Source: Perkinsus olseni | Taxonomy: Eukaryota > Perkinsozoa > Perkinsida > Perkinsidae | Length of the DNA stretch: 64,000 bases | NCBI GenBank assembly: GCA_013115135.1 | Contig: JABANP010000251.1 | Location: 1 to 64,000 of the forward strand | Reading direction: 5' to 3' | Shown: piece after piece, positions 45,248 to 54,509 of the stretch | Layout: each line of letters opens with the position of its first letter | Position numbering within the stretch: the first letter of the stretch is position 1 | Notes under the pieces: model-generated | Database searches by the model: none | Told to the model about the DNA's origin: nothing | The model's input: the letters and a program-made list of their open reading frames with translations, nothing else | Made by a program: the position numbers and the translations under genes

Positions 45248-45321
45248 GCTCTGGTGGCTCAATCGGATAGAGCATTGGGCTACTAATGCAAAGGTTGCGG
45301 GTTCAAGTCCCGCCCAGAGTA
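45248..45321 (+). pseudogene. tRNA-Arg(TCT)-derived sequence with anticodon-loop change (CTACTAA)
   Basis: Acceptor, D-arm and T-arm of the Arg(TCT) gene are perfect. The anticodon stem, however, is TTGGG/TGCAA with a mismatch, and the loop would read ACT (Ser). Either a decaying copy or an anticodon-shifted tRNA. Confidence 0.6.
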
Positions 45322-45420
45322 GGTACACATCAGATCGGAACTGTCTGCTCCTATCATAGGAGGAGTCCTATGGCAGTCTCCCTACTATACACTATTGCCG
45401 TTGAAAGCAATTAAATACTA

Positions 45421-45492
45421 CAACCCTGGCGGGACTTGAACCCGCAAACTTCGGCTCCGGAAACCGACGAGCTTCCATTGCGCCACAAGGTC
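45421..45492 (-). tRNA. tRNA-Arg (anticodon CCG) with one D-stem mismatch
   Basis: 72 nt. Acceptor, anticodon (TTCCGGA) and T stems pair; the D-stem GCGC/GCTC has one mismatch compared with the copies at 22.8 and 23.6 kb. Probably functional. Confidence 0.75.
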
Positions 45493-45703
45493 GACTAAAA
45501 ATGGTTAGTTACACTCCGTACTCGTGTTGGATCGATCGGGGGAGTGTTCCGCTTGGATTCCTTTTTGACAGGAGTAGGCTGCCGCCAAACTATCGGCAGC
45601 ACTCGAACTGTGAAGCATGAATCCACTCTATGCAGGTGCGCCTAGCGGCGCAAAACGCTAGTCGGCACTAGCTGCTGTCCGTGACAGCTTGATCCGTTCA
45701 CCA

Positions 45704-45777
45704 GCTCTAGTAACTCAATCGGATGGAGCGTTGGACATCTAGTCCAAAAGTTGCAGATTCAAGTATCGCCTAGAGTA
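45704..45777 (+). pseudogene. Decayed tRNA-Arg(TCT)-like sequence
   Basis: The acceptor GCTCTAG/CTAGAGT shows a compensatory pair change. The T-stem (GCAGA/ATCGC) has lost pairing, and position 33 before the TCT anticodon is A instead of T. Confidence 0.7.
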
Positions 45778-46117
45778 TACGTGTATGCTACCACATCAGA
45801 TCGGAGCTGTCTGTTCTTAAGACAGCCCTTCCTGACTATACGCTATCTCCGTCGTCTCGCACTTGTAGTGCTAGTCACTAGCGCCTCGGCCAAACTGTCA
45901 GTGATTAGTTAGTATTGGATGGCTCCATCTGCCGTGTAGAGTGTTACAAGTGCTTTGAGATAGCTTGCGGCTCGAATGCAATTCAACTGTGATCATGCAA
46001 TATTCCAAGAACTCACCATCGGACACTGCCCGGCGTTTCTCGCTTCAGCGAAATTGAGTGATCACAGCTTGTTTGTTGTTAAGCATCGGAATATGTATCA
46101 TCAGAATGGTCTCCTGC

Positions 46118-46189
46118 GTCGCTATCGTCTAGTGGTCAGGACGTCACGTTGTGGCCGTGACAACCCCGGTTCACATCCGGGTAGCGACT
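46118..46189 (+). tRNA. tRNA-His (anticodon GTG)
   Basis: 72 nt. Acceptor GTCGCTA/TAGCGAC perfect, anticodon stem TCACG/CGTGA with loop TTGTGGC, T-arm CCCGG TTCACAT CCGGG. The D-arm (GTCTAGTGGTCAGGAC) is typical for eukaryotic tRNA-His. The extra G at -1 is not encoded, as usual in eukaryotes. The discriminator would be T, which is unusual. Confidence 0.85.
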
Positions 46190-46395
46190 TTAGTTTGGAA
46201 CGAAATGTGTTCCAGCACACGAGAATGATGACAAGACGTTCATGAACACAGAACGAGACGTCAGCTTGTCGCTGATGGATGCACGGTGCGCTGTCCTGGA
46301 ATTCTCGCCTTACCACGGCTCAGCCCTATCCCACAGCGTGTTTCATCGTGCACCAAGTCTTGGTGCGACACTTCAATCGGAACTAGGATTTTGCC

Positions 46396-46467
46396 TAATC
46401 CTGACCGAAGTTGAACCCGCAGCATTTGGCTCCGGAATCCGAAGTCCTTCAATTTCACCATAAGCTC
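46396..46467 (-). pseudogene. Decayed tRNA-Arg(CCG)-like sequence
   Basis: Keeps the 72-nt length and traces of GGATTCCGGAGCC and GCGGGTTCAA, but the acceptor, D and T stems are broken. Confidence 0.6.
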
Positions 46468-46576
46468 GGCTTACTGAGAATAGTCTGCTGAGGCAGCAAA
46501 TGAATCCACTGTATGCCCTTCAACATTCAAAGGAACGCCCACCACCGGCCAGCACTGTATGTCGCAACCGAATCCG

Positions 46577-46650
46577 GCTCTGGTGGCTCAATCGGATAGA
46601 TCGTTGAACTTCTAATCCAAAGGTTGCGGGTTCAAGTCCCGCCCAGAGTA
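46577..46650 (+). pseudogene. tRNA-Arg(TCT) copy with damaged D and anticodon stems
   Basis: Acceptor and T-arm intact and the loop CTTCTAA kept. The D-stem GCTC/GATC and the anticodon stem TTGAA/TCCAA each have a mismatch. Confidence 0.6.
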
Positions 46651-46749
46651 GGTACACATCAGATCGGAACTGTCTGCTCCTATCATAGGAGGAGTCCTAT
46701 GGCAGTCTCCCTACTATACACTATTGCCGTTGAAAGCAATTAAATACTA

Positions 46750-46821
46750 CAACCCTGGCGGGACTTGAACCCGCAAACTTCGGCTCCGGAAACCGACGAG
46801 CTTCCATTGCGCCACAAGGTC
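46750..46821 (-). tRNA. tRNA-Arg (anticodon CCG), tandem copy 2
   Basis: Identical as read to 45421-45492, including the D-stem mismatch. Confidence 0.75.
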
Positions 46822-47032
46822 GACTAAAAATGGTTAGTTACACTCCGTACTCGTGTTGGATCGATCGGGGGAGTGTTCCGCTTGGATTCCTTTTTGACAG
46901 GAGTAGGCTGCCGCCAAACTATCGGCAGCACTCGAACTGTGAAGCATGAATCCACTCTATGCAGGTGCGCCTAGCGGCGCAAAACGCTAGTCGGCACTAG
47001 CTGCTGTCCGTGACAGCTTGATCCGTTCACCA

Positions 47033-47106
47033 GCTCTAGTAACTCAATCGGATGGAGCGTTGGACATCTAGTCCAAAAGTTGCAGATTCAAGTATCGCCT
47101 AGAGTA
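47033..47106 (+). pseudogene. Decayed tRNA-Arg(TCT)-like sequence, tandem copy 2
   Basis: Same sequence and defects as 45704-45777. Confidence 0.7.
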
Positions 47107-47446
47107 TACGTGTATGCTACCACATCAGATCGGAGCTGTCTGTTCTTAAGACAGCCCTTCCTGACTATACGCTATCTCCGTCGTCTCGCACTTGTAGAGC
47201 TAGTCACTAGCGCCTCGGCCAAACTGTCAGTGATTAGTTAGTATTGGATGGCTCCATCTGCCGTGTAGAGTGTTACAAGTGCTTCGAGATAGCTTGCGGC
47301 TCGAATGCAATTCAACTGTGATCATGCAATATTCCAAGAACTCACCATCGGACACTGCTCGGCGTTTCTCGCTTCAGCGAAATTGAGTGAGCACAGCTTG
47401 TTTGTTGTTAAGCATTGGAATATGTATCATCAGAAAGGTCTCCTGC

Positions 47447-47518
47447 GTCGCTATCGTCTAGTGGCCAGGACGTCACGTTGTGGCCGTTTGAACCCCGCGT
47501 CAAATCCGGGCAGTGAAT
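47447..47518 (+). pseudogene. tRNA-His(GTG) copy with ruined acceptor and stems
   Basis: The 5' half matches 46118-46189, but the 3' half (CGTTTGAACCCCGCGTCAAAT..CAGTGAA) no longer pairs. The intact His gene is therefore only in unit 1. Confidence 0.75.
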
Positions 47519-47724
47519 TGTGTTTGGAACGCAGTGTGCTTCAGCACACGGGATTGTTGACATGACGTTCATGAACACAGAACGAGGCGTCAGCTTATCG
47601 CTGATGGATGCACGTTGCGCTGTCCTGGAATTCTCGCCTTACCACGGCTCAGCCCTATCCCACAGCGTGTTCCATCTTGCACCAAGTCTTGGTGCGACAC
47701 TTCACTCGGAACTAGGATTTTGCC

Positions 47725-47796
47725 TAATCCTGACCGAAGTTGAACCCGCAACATTTGGCTCCGGAACCCCAAGCGCTCCAATTTCAACACAAGTTG
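47725..47796 (-). pseudogene. Decayed tRNA-Arg(CCG)-like sequence, tandem copy 2
   Basis: Counterpart of 46396-46467 with further changes (anticodon-region GGGGTTCCGGAGCC). Confidence 0.6.
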
Positions 47797-47904
47797 GCTT
47801 ACTGAGAATAGTCTGCTGAGGCAGCAAATTAATCAACTGTATGCCCTTCAACATTCAAAGGAACGCTCACCACCGGCCAGCACTGTATGTCACTACTGCT
47901 TCCG

Positions 47905-47978
47905 GCTCTGGTGGCTCAATCGGATAGAGCGTTTGACTTCTAATCCAAAAGTTGCAGATTCAAGTATCGCCCAGAGTA
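47905..47978 (+). pseudogene. Chimeric tRNA-Arg(TCT)-like sequence at the array end
   Basis: The first half equals the TCT gene (D-arm intact). The second half (AAAGTTGCAGATTCAAGTATC) equals the decayed copies at 45704 and 47033, and the same flank (TATACGTGTATGCT) follows. This is a recombination or gene-conversion product that ends the array. Confidence 0.65.
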
Positions 47979-48224
47979 TACGTGTATGCTATTGCATATA
48001 TGTATTCCGTACAAGTCGTTGACAATTATTCCGAGACCAGGGACACCCTAATTGACACCCAGTTTTTCGTTGTAGTGGTATATTGGTGCAATTCATTGCT
48101 GTAATGCTACCCATTTACCGCCGCTACACTCTGTGCGGGCGATCCTGTAAACAAAAAGAGTTAAATTGACTCTAGTATTAAATACTAATACTCGTGTTGA
48201 GTTAATACTATTAACTTAATAGTA
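47979..48224. other. No gene
   Basis: Short A/T-rich spacer with TTAATACTA repeats near 48170-48215. Confidence 0.4.
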
Positions 48225-48592
48225 GTGTCGGTTGACCGTCAGCTCATCATGCGGATGTGCCAGCTCTTGACGCTATTGAACGGTCATAGGATATCCCTCC
48301 TGCGCCTGGGCCCAGGTAAACCAGTGGGTTGGACACGGTGTCTGCATAAAGCAGTCACTTCCTGGGTGTTCACCGTTGACGGCATCACCGTCACGGCAAT
48401 GACTCATGGCAAGCGCAGCGAGTGTTTTACCGCCACTGTTGGTTCCATCGGTGGTTCGGTTGTTTTATGTGATTCTGTCGGCAACCGCGCTGAAGAACCG
48501 GGTCTGACCTCTGATCTGCGCTGTGCTGAAACCCGGCGTGAGGAATCGATCATCAGGGCGCGCGCGTTACGCAGCGCATGTCCGAGCGGGTT
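48225..48592 (+). pseudogene. Open frame interrupted by the Ty3/gypsy insertion
   Basis: About 122 codons (RISLLRLGPGKPVGWTRCLH, FTVDGITVTAMTHGKRSECF, GSIGGSVVLCDSVGNRAEEP) run into the left LTR. After removal of the element and one GGTT copy, the frame continues for about 18 codons after 54459 (FSFSLSIGHYGVCFGG) to a TGA near 54510. The family is unrecognised. Whether it is a real gene is uncertain. Confidence 0.35.
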
Positions 48593-48798
48593 TGTTGCTG
48601 TTGGGAGGAGTCACCGTCAGTCATATGGGAAACACAAAGCACCAGGAGTTAGTGCAAATGAAATCTATCATTCAAGAGTGATTAGCTCCAGCTACTAGCC
48701 TCATGATGAAACGGTCAGCCGTTGCCGGCGAGCGACACAATGGATGCCCTGGCGGGCGAGACTCACTACTGGCTAGGTACTACTGTATGCAAGCCACA
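48593..48798 (-). repeat. 3' LTR of the Ty3/gypsy element
   Basis: 206 bp, no difference seen from 54250-54455. Confidence 0.95.
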
Positions 48799-48941
48799 TC
48801 TCCCCCTAGTGGGTCTTGGGCGTCAAACATAATTGAAAGGGCATCGCAGACTGGAGCTAATACCAATATACAATAATCATCATACTCATCATCAATTAGC
48901 ATTACATACTGCATTATCATAGAATAATCCATCGTTGAACG

Positions 48942-51900
48942 TCACAGGTGGACTCCCAAGTTCTTCAGATCTTGACGGGAACGTCGGGTTATCCGAGATT
49001 TCTGGTTCATCTCGATCTTGCACAAAACCAGTGCCATTGGGGCACGACATCTGCGACCACTTGGCAGCCACTTCTCCGACCGATTGACGATATAGAGGTC
49101 AACGTCCACAGCTCCTTGGTCGACAGCCACGGCGGTTACTCGGGCGATCTCGAAGAGCCAATCGTTACCTGGACTGCGATAGACGACGAAGTCACCAACG
49201 GATAGAGAGTCTGGGTCCACTCGCTCGAGCTCGACAACCTCTTGCGCCGCAGTAGACGATGTGGCCGCTGGCAATACCGAGTCATAGTCCCGGTACCGCA
49301 CAAGCTGGTCGGCAGCACACTTGACTCGATCGTCTAGGGTGACCAAAGCCGGTTGACGCTCACTGACCTCAGTGATGGTGTAGGGACCTTCCACAGTAGG
49401 ATGGAATGCACTCGCCGGACCGTCAGTGGCCGCGTGCTTGAGGTAGAGCACTCGATCTCCCACCTGAAAGGAGGAGGCCTGGCGGTGGTGGTTCATACCC
49501 AGTCGGTGGAAGACATTGTTCTCCCGGTAGATGGCCAGAGTGTTCTCGATGTTGGTCTTGAGATCCTTCAAGAAACCACTTGGGTCATCCTCACAGAGTT
49601 TCTGGAAACCATCTTCATGACGTAGGCTGTTAACCAATGCACCCCAGTCATCTCGAGGTAGTTGCCCGAAGACCAGCTGATAAGGACTGATCTTCTCACG
49701 GAAGGTCGGAAACCGGTTGTGTACTCGGGCGGCAACAGTCAACGCCTCTGGCCATGATGCCGACCCGGACTGGGAGATAACCTGACGGACACACCGCTTC
49801 AGCTCTTGATGAGCTCGCTCACATTTGCCGTTCATGCGAGCCAAGTAGGGCAGAGAAGTCTTCTCCTCGATCTGGGCCCGGGCCTTCCAAGCCCTGACCA
49901 CTTCAGCCACGAAGGCCCCATCACGATCATGCAATATAGTACGGGGTAGATCGAAGTCCATTCCCCAATACTTCAGCAGAGTCGCCACGAACTCGCCTCC
50001 GCACCGCGTCCTTGTAGCAGCGAAGCGGACGTACCCAGTACAGAGGTCCATGATCGTCAGGCTGAACCGGAACTGCCCCACCGAAGATACCTCGTAGGGA
50101 CCGGTATAGTCCACGCTGAGGGCCTCGAAGCGACCGGGGTAGCGGCGAAGGCTAAACTTCCCAAGACTGCGGTTGGTGCGGGCTGTCTCCACTTGGCAGG
50201 TGTGGCATTTACTCGTCCACGTCCGGCAGCAGGGTTCCATAGACGGCCACCAACAACGTTGACGGAGTTGACACTTCATCATTGCCGGAGAGGGGTGACC
50301 AGTGGCTACACGCGAGTGAACCAGCCAGCATAGGTACTCACGGATAGGAACAGTCTTGGTCTCCTTTTCAATCTCGACACTAATAGTGCCCACCGGTATC
50401 ACCACTAACCACCGATGTAAGTGAGTAACCGGCTCAAGGGAGCTCATCATTAGACAATGGTCGAAGAGGAGGAAGCGATCCAGCCAGTCAGGTACCACTG
50501 TGGTGGGGTCATCCTTAGCCGTCACCAACTGGTAGATCTCAGACACCGTCTTGCCCAGGAACTTGGTCTGTTCATCCCGAGGTTGTGCTACTCGACAGGC
50601 TTCTTGGATAGGACCAACCAACGCAGGTGGAGCCCAGTCACAGTCAGACAAGAAACCGACGCCGGGCTCCCCCGACCCGGCAACCGTTTGAAGACACTGC
50701 TCCGTCTGCACCGCCTCATCATCTCGGTTCAACAAGTGATTGGTGAGTCTGCTGAGCGCATCAGCTAGGCCGTTCTCTACTCCCTTCACATGCTTGAAGC
50801 AGATGGACTTGAAGATCAGCATATCACTCGTCGAGTTGAACCAGCGAAGCCAACGTTGTCCTCGTTGCAAAGACGGTAACAGCCGCTCGCCCTTCTCCAT
50901 GGTGGCCCACTTGTACAAGCTACCAGTGTTGTCAGTCAAGACGTATGTGGTCGTCGTTGAGGATATCAACCACGGTCGGAAGCGACAAAGGGCGACGTAG
51001 ACCGCGTAACCTTCTCGATCCCAAGAGGGCCAGCTCCGAGAGGCTGAGTCAAGCACCTTGGAACCCCACATGAGTAGACTACCGGACTTAGCTAAGGTGT
51101 CGGCGGAGACGTCCTCATCGACATTGATCGACCACAGACAGAAACCAATAGCCACGTCACTGGCGTCGGCCTGTATCACATAACGTCTAGTGGTACTGGG
51201 TGCCGTCTCCTCGACAGAGTGGAAAGGCAGAAACCGCTGTTTGAACCGTAGTCGGAGCCGATCATAGGCGACGTCCGCTACCGGTGTCCACTTGAGCCGA
51301 CCCGAACCCTTGAGTAAGTCATTGAGAGCTCCCATGTCCTCGGAGAACTCGGAAGGCACACGGACATAGTGGTAGGCGGTCCTGCAGTATTGGAGTAGGC
51401 CAATAAGAGACCTCAAGTCGTCTCGGGTAGTAGGCTTGGACTCCGTCATCTCCTGCAACTTGTCGATCTTGTCTTGAGAAACCGACCAACCTCCCGGAGT
51501 GAGCTCCATGCCAAGGGCCGCCAGCCTTCGCCCAGCGTTCACCACCTTCTCCAACGAGACCGCCACGCCGCAGTCCTGGAAGAACTTCAGTAGCTCCTGG
51601 ACCTTGCGGTTCACCTCGTGCTCCGAGCGACCGAAGATGATAAGGTCGTCGACATACACCCTCACGCAGCTGACATCGATACCACCTCGTCGGAGTAAAG
51701 CCGTTATCCAGGAGCTCCAGAAACTCGGACTTAGGGCTAATCCCTGAGGAGCCCGATTCCATCGAACGTACCGATGACCGAACCGGGTGATGAGATACCT
51801 CTTGCTGGACTCAACCAAGCGCACGTTGAAGAATGCGTCGCGCAGGTCGATGGACGCAAAGAAGCTGGCGTCGGAGGGGATGGATGAGAGCAGAGACATC

Positions 51901-54299
51901 ACATCTGGGCTGACCTCGTTGCAGTCACTGGTGTCCAACCGAAGGTTAACCTTCCGGAGGTCGACGATGAATCTCCACTTCTGGGTGCCCTTCGGGATGG
52001 CGAAACCATTGGAGACCCAGGGTTCGGGCCCCGTTAAGTGCTGAGCCTGCAAGTCAATGTCCTCCACAATACCACGGCTAACAAGGTCATCCAGTATCTT
52101 GTTGCCAGCGTCGAGAGCCTCTTGGCGCATGGGGATGTAGACGGCCGTCAGCGGTGGGTTCTCACGAGTCACTCTCAGTTCCAACTCTGGTAGAGAATCT
52201 GTAGAGAACGTCCTCAGGACTTGCCCGACCCACTTGTCTGAGTTGAGGTTACCACCCAACTCCAACCTAACCTGACCATCGACTAAGTGGAGGTTGAGAC
52301 CGATCTTGTGGAGGCTGTCAAGACCCAGTAGTAAGGGAGACTGGCCATCGATAACTCGAGCCCAGACGTCGAAGGCCTTGGAGACGGTACGGCACCGAGC
52401 CCTGAGTAGTCCTCGAACTAGTGATTCGTGTCCGCCAATACCCTTGCACCGTTCTTGACAGGGTTGAACTCGATCCTTCTGAGTTGGGTCGAGCAGATCC
52501 AGACCGATGTAAGACACCGTAGCACAGGTGTCGATGTAGACATCCATGACCCTAGAGTCTACCGTTAAAGACACCCAAAGCAACCTTGAAGTGTCAGTGA
52601 CCACCTTATCCATCCCGCAAGTAGAGGAATGGATGTGTTGAACTCTGGCCTGAGTAACTCCAGTCCTCAACGCACGTAGAACCTCGTGAACCGACTCCCC
52701 CGACTCAGAGTAATAGTCGGATGAGTCTGAACTCGTCGGACTGTCGACGGGTTCACTACCGATAGGCTCATCTAGGGCCTCGTGGTCAATCTCTTGAACT
52801 CGGGGAGAGTTGTTAGGCTCCCCCGACCCACCAAGGTTACCATTGTCAATGGTCTGGGTGGCGTGAACACGATGCTCGGTCACAGTCTTATAGTTGTCCG
52901 GAGCCCTGGCCGCTGCAGCCCTCCTCGACCGAAGTGTCCGAGTAGCCGGCGCACTGGTCTCTCTCGACCGATCTTGTTGCCCTCGTACCGCAGACTTGGT
53001 ACCAGTCTTGACCAATCGCCGAGCTTCAGCCTTCTCCATCTCACGGTACGGACATTGGGGACGTCGATGACCAAGACCATGACAATGGTAGCAGACTACA
53101 GCGGCCTCGTTCTCGTCATCCGAACCAGAGGTGACCCCTCTCGAGCCTCGTAGTGGACGGCTGTTTCGCACATGCTGCTTGTTCTTCTTATCTCCTCGAG
53201 CCTTAGTCAACCGCCGTTTGACCGCATCCTGAACCTTGTCGTCATCCTTGGTCTTCTTGTTCTGGCCACGACGACCCTGATACTCCACCTTGTAAGAGGC
53301 GTAAGCGGAGGATTCGGTCTTAACCGGCTGGTACTCTCGGTCAGGAAGAAGTCCGGAACGACGTGAGTCAGAACGGATCTGCTTAGCCGCCAGCACCCAC
53401 TCAGGTACTGACCTTGCCGACCATAGGATCTTGTTGAGCTCTGGGGTGAGAACATAACCCCATCTGTTGGATTCTCGTAGGCATCGATTCAAGACGTCAA
53501 GTCGAGCTTGATCACCCAACCTCACTCCCCCGTCCCCAGCACGGGATAGGTAGTGAAAAGCATCTCTCTCCTTGAGGATGAGCTGGTCAAGAGTACAGTT
53601 CTTCGTCCAGCGTAAACCACTGTAGTGATGGAGAGCATCGCTGACAGTAACCTCTTCATGAACAACTCGGGACCATTCCAAGTGCACAGCGTTGCAAACC
53701 TTCTTAACGAAGCCGAGCCACCTCACACAGTTGCCACGGTCCACGTGAGCGTTCTCCTCCTTCTCCAGCCAAAGATAAGCTGCCTCATCGGCTTCAGCTA
53801 GGTCTATGACCGTATCCTTCACGTTCTGGGCGAGGGGAGGGGCGAGGACTGTCGCCAAGAGTAACAGCTGGCCGACCAGGCCTAGGCCTGTAGCTCTCAC
53901 CGAATGCATCAACCCCTCTTTGTATTCATAATCAGAGAGCTGGGTCCTCGAACAGGATAATCTGGTCTCGGCCTCTGAGTCCTTCATGACGCTCAAGGCG
54001 TGATCCATGAGGAAGCCGTTGACATCAGTGCCCAGTTCCTTCCCATTGGACGTACGGAAGATGGACATAGCGTCCAGCCACCTATTGTAGCCGCCGATAC
54101 CGAGTATAGCTTCGACAGTAGCCAACGGAGTCAGATTGGATAGGACCGTTGGGCTCGGTCTCGACGGGCGGGCCTCGATGTCGTCCATGACTTGTTTCTC
54201 CAAATCGGTAACCCAATCCCACTGAGTGCCGTTCTCGGCCGTGGAGCCATGTTGCTGTTGGGAGGAGTCACCGTCAGTCATATGGGAAACACAAAGCAC
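48942..54299 (-). CDS. gag-pol: Gag-Pol polyprotein of the Ty3/gypsy element
   Basis: 1785 codons, uninterrupted. Gag occupies about residues 1-400 (Trp-rich helical region from about 170). One CCHC knuckle (CYHCHGLGHRRPQC) is near 402. The protease region, about 580-680, has VYIDTCATVSYIGLDLL, so the usual DTG/DSG reads DTC. Reverse transcriptase, about 740-960, has WRFIVDLRKVN, SIDLRDAFFNV, APQGLALSPSFW and YVDDLIIF. RNase H, about 1040-1190, has QADASD and ends with HVKGVENGLADALSRL. Integrase has the zinc region (TGHPSPAMM..CHTCQ, about 1330-1365), DDE residues in SVDYTGPY, DRDGAF and GKCERAHQEL, and a C-terminal barrel (SSFQVGDRVLYLKHAAT). Domain order RT-RNaseH-IN and motifs fit Metaviridae. 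No frameshift separates Gag and Pol. Confidence 0.93.
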   Translation of the reverse strand: MLCVSHMTDGDSSQQQHGSTAENGTQWDWVTDLEKQVMDDIEARPSRPSPTVLSNLTPLATVEAILGIGGYNRWLDAMSIFRTSNGKELGTDVNGFLMDHALSVMKDSEAETRLSCSRTQLSDYEYKEGLMHSVRATGLGLVGQLLLLATVLAPPLAQNVKDTVIDLAEADEAAYLWLEKEENAHVDRGNCVRWLGFVKKVCNAVHLEWSRVVHEEVTVSDALHHYSGLRWTKNCTLDQLILKERDAFHYLSRAGDGGVRLGDQARLDVLNRCLRESNRWGYVLTPELNKILWSARSVPEWVLAAKQIRSDSRRSGLLPDREYQPVKTESSAYASYKVEYQGRRGQNKKTKDDDKVQDAVKRRLTKARGDKKNKQHVRNSRPLRGSRGVTSGSDDENEAAVVCYHCHGLGHRRPQCPYREMEKAEARRLVKTGTKSAVRGQQDRSRETSAPATRTLRSRRAAAARAPDNYKTVTEHRVHATQTIDNGNLGGSGEPNNSPRVQEIDHEALDEPIGSEPVDSPTSSDSSDYYSESGESVHEVLRALRTGVTQARVQHIHSSTCGMDKVVTDTSRLLWVSLTVDSRVMDVYIDTCATVSYIGLDLLDPTQKDRVQPCQERCKGIGGHESLVRGLLRARCRTVSKAFDVWARVIDGQSPLLLGLDSLHKIGLNLHLVDGQVRLELGGNLNSDKWVGQVLRTFSTDSLPELELRVTRENPPLTAVYIPMRQEALDAGNKILDDLVSRGIVEDIDLQAQHLTGPEPWVSNGFAIPKGTQKWRFIVDLRKVNLRLDTSDCNEVSPDVMSLLSSIPSDASFFASIDLRDAFFNVRLVESSKRYLITRFGHRYVRWNRAPQGLALSPSFWSSWITALLRRGGIDVSCVRVYVDDLIIFGRSEHEVNRKVQELLKFFQDCGVAVSLEKVVNAGRRLAALGMELTPGGWSVSQDKIDKLQEMTESKPTTRDDLRSLIGLLQYCRTAYHYVRVPSEFSEDMGALNDLLKGSGRLKWTPVADVAYDRLRLRFKQRFLPFHSVEETAPSTTRRYVIQADASDVAIGFCLWSINVDEDVSADTLAKSGSLLMWGSKVLDSASRSWPSWDREGYAVYVALCRFRPWLISSTTTTYVLTDNTGSLYKWATMEKGERLLPSLQRGQRWLRWFNSTSDMLIFKSICFKHVKGVENGLADALSRLTNHLLNRDDEAVQTEQCLQTVAGSGEPGVGFLSDCDWAPPALVGPIQEACRVAQPRDEQTKFLGKTVSEIYQLVTAKDDPTTVVPDWLDRFLLFDHCLMMSSLEPVTHLHRWLVVIPVGTISVEIEKETKTVPIREYLCWLVHSRVATGHPSPAMMKCQLRQRCWWPSMEPCCRTWTSKCHTCQVETARTNRSLGKFSLRRYPGRFEALSVDYTGPYEVSSVGQFRFSLTIMDLCTGYVRFAATRTRCGGEFVATLLKYWGMDFDLPRTILHDRDGAFVAEVVRAWKARAQIEEKTSLPYLARMNGKCERAHQELKRCVRQVISQSGSASWPEALTVAARVHNRFPTFREKISPYQLVFGQLPRDDWGALVNSLRHEDGFQKLCEDDPSGFLKDLKTNIENTLAIYRENNVFHRLGMNHHRQASSFQVGDRVLYLKHAATDGPASAFHPTVEGPYTITEVSERQPALVTLDDRVKCAADQLVRYRDYDSVLPAATSSTAAQEVVELERVDPDSLSVGDFVVYRSPGNDWLFEIARVTAVAVDQGAVDVDLYIVNRSEKWLPSGRRCRAPMALVLCKIEMNQKSRITRRSRQDLKNLGVHL

Positions 54300-54455
54300 C
54301 AGGAGTTAGTGCAAATGAAATCTATCATTCAAGAGTGATTAGCTCCAGCTACTAGCCTCATGATGAAACGGTCAGCCGTTGCCGGCGAGCGACACAATGG
54401 ATGCCCTGGCGGGCGAGACTCACTACTGGCTAGGTACTACTGTATGCAAGCCACA
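54250..54455 (-). repeat. 5' LTR of the Ty3/gypsy element
   Basis: 206 bp. Both candidate start codons of the polyprotein (54299 and 54281) lie inside this LTR, so the coding frame reads through the LTR end and the primer-binding site. Confidence 0.95.
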
Positions 54456-54509
54456 GGTTCTCGTTCTCGTTATCCATCGGCCACTATGGCGTTTGCTTTG
54501 GAGGGAGGT

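Larger units (their letters stand above)
45248..47978. repeat. Tandem duplication of a 1.33-kb tRNA-bearing unit (two copies plus start of a third)
   Basis: Units 45248-46576 (1,329 bp) and 46577-47904 (1,328 bp) match feature by feature at a constant offset of 1,329. A third unit begins at 47905 and stops after its first tRNA-like sequence. Each unit holds, in order: Arg-TCT-like (+), Arg-CCG (-), decayed Arg-TCT-like (+), His (+), decayed Arg-CCG (-). The spacer between the first two is the reverse complement of the spacer at 22902-22982, so the two tRNA clusters are related. Confidence 0.92.
48593..54455 (-). mobile_element. Intact Ty3/gypsy LTR retrotransposon
   Basis: 5.86 kb. 206-bp LTRs (48593-48798, 54250-54455) begin TGTTGC and end GCCACA on the plus strand and appear identical. 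The target duplication is GGTT (48589-48592 and 54456-54459). On the minus strand a TGG-starting putative primer-binding site (TGGCTCCACGGCCGAG) follows the 5' LTR directly, and a purine tract (AGGGGGAGA) precedes the 3' LTR. One Gag-Pol frame fills the inside. All evidence points to a very recent, possibly active copy. Confidence 0.95.

Noticed and set aside
45976..47819. Repeated 60-100-codon frames in the tandem array (for example 45976-46245, 47305-47565)
   Set aside because: They read through the tRNA-His and decayed tRNA copies and owe their similarity to the DNA duplication.
53172..53455. Plus- and minus-strand frames inside the Ty3/gypsy Gag region
   Set aside because: Shadow frames of the 1785-codon polyprotein.
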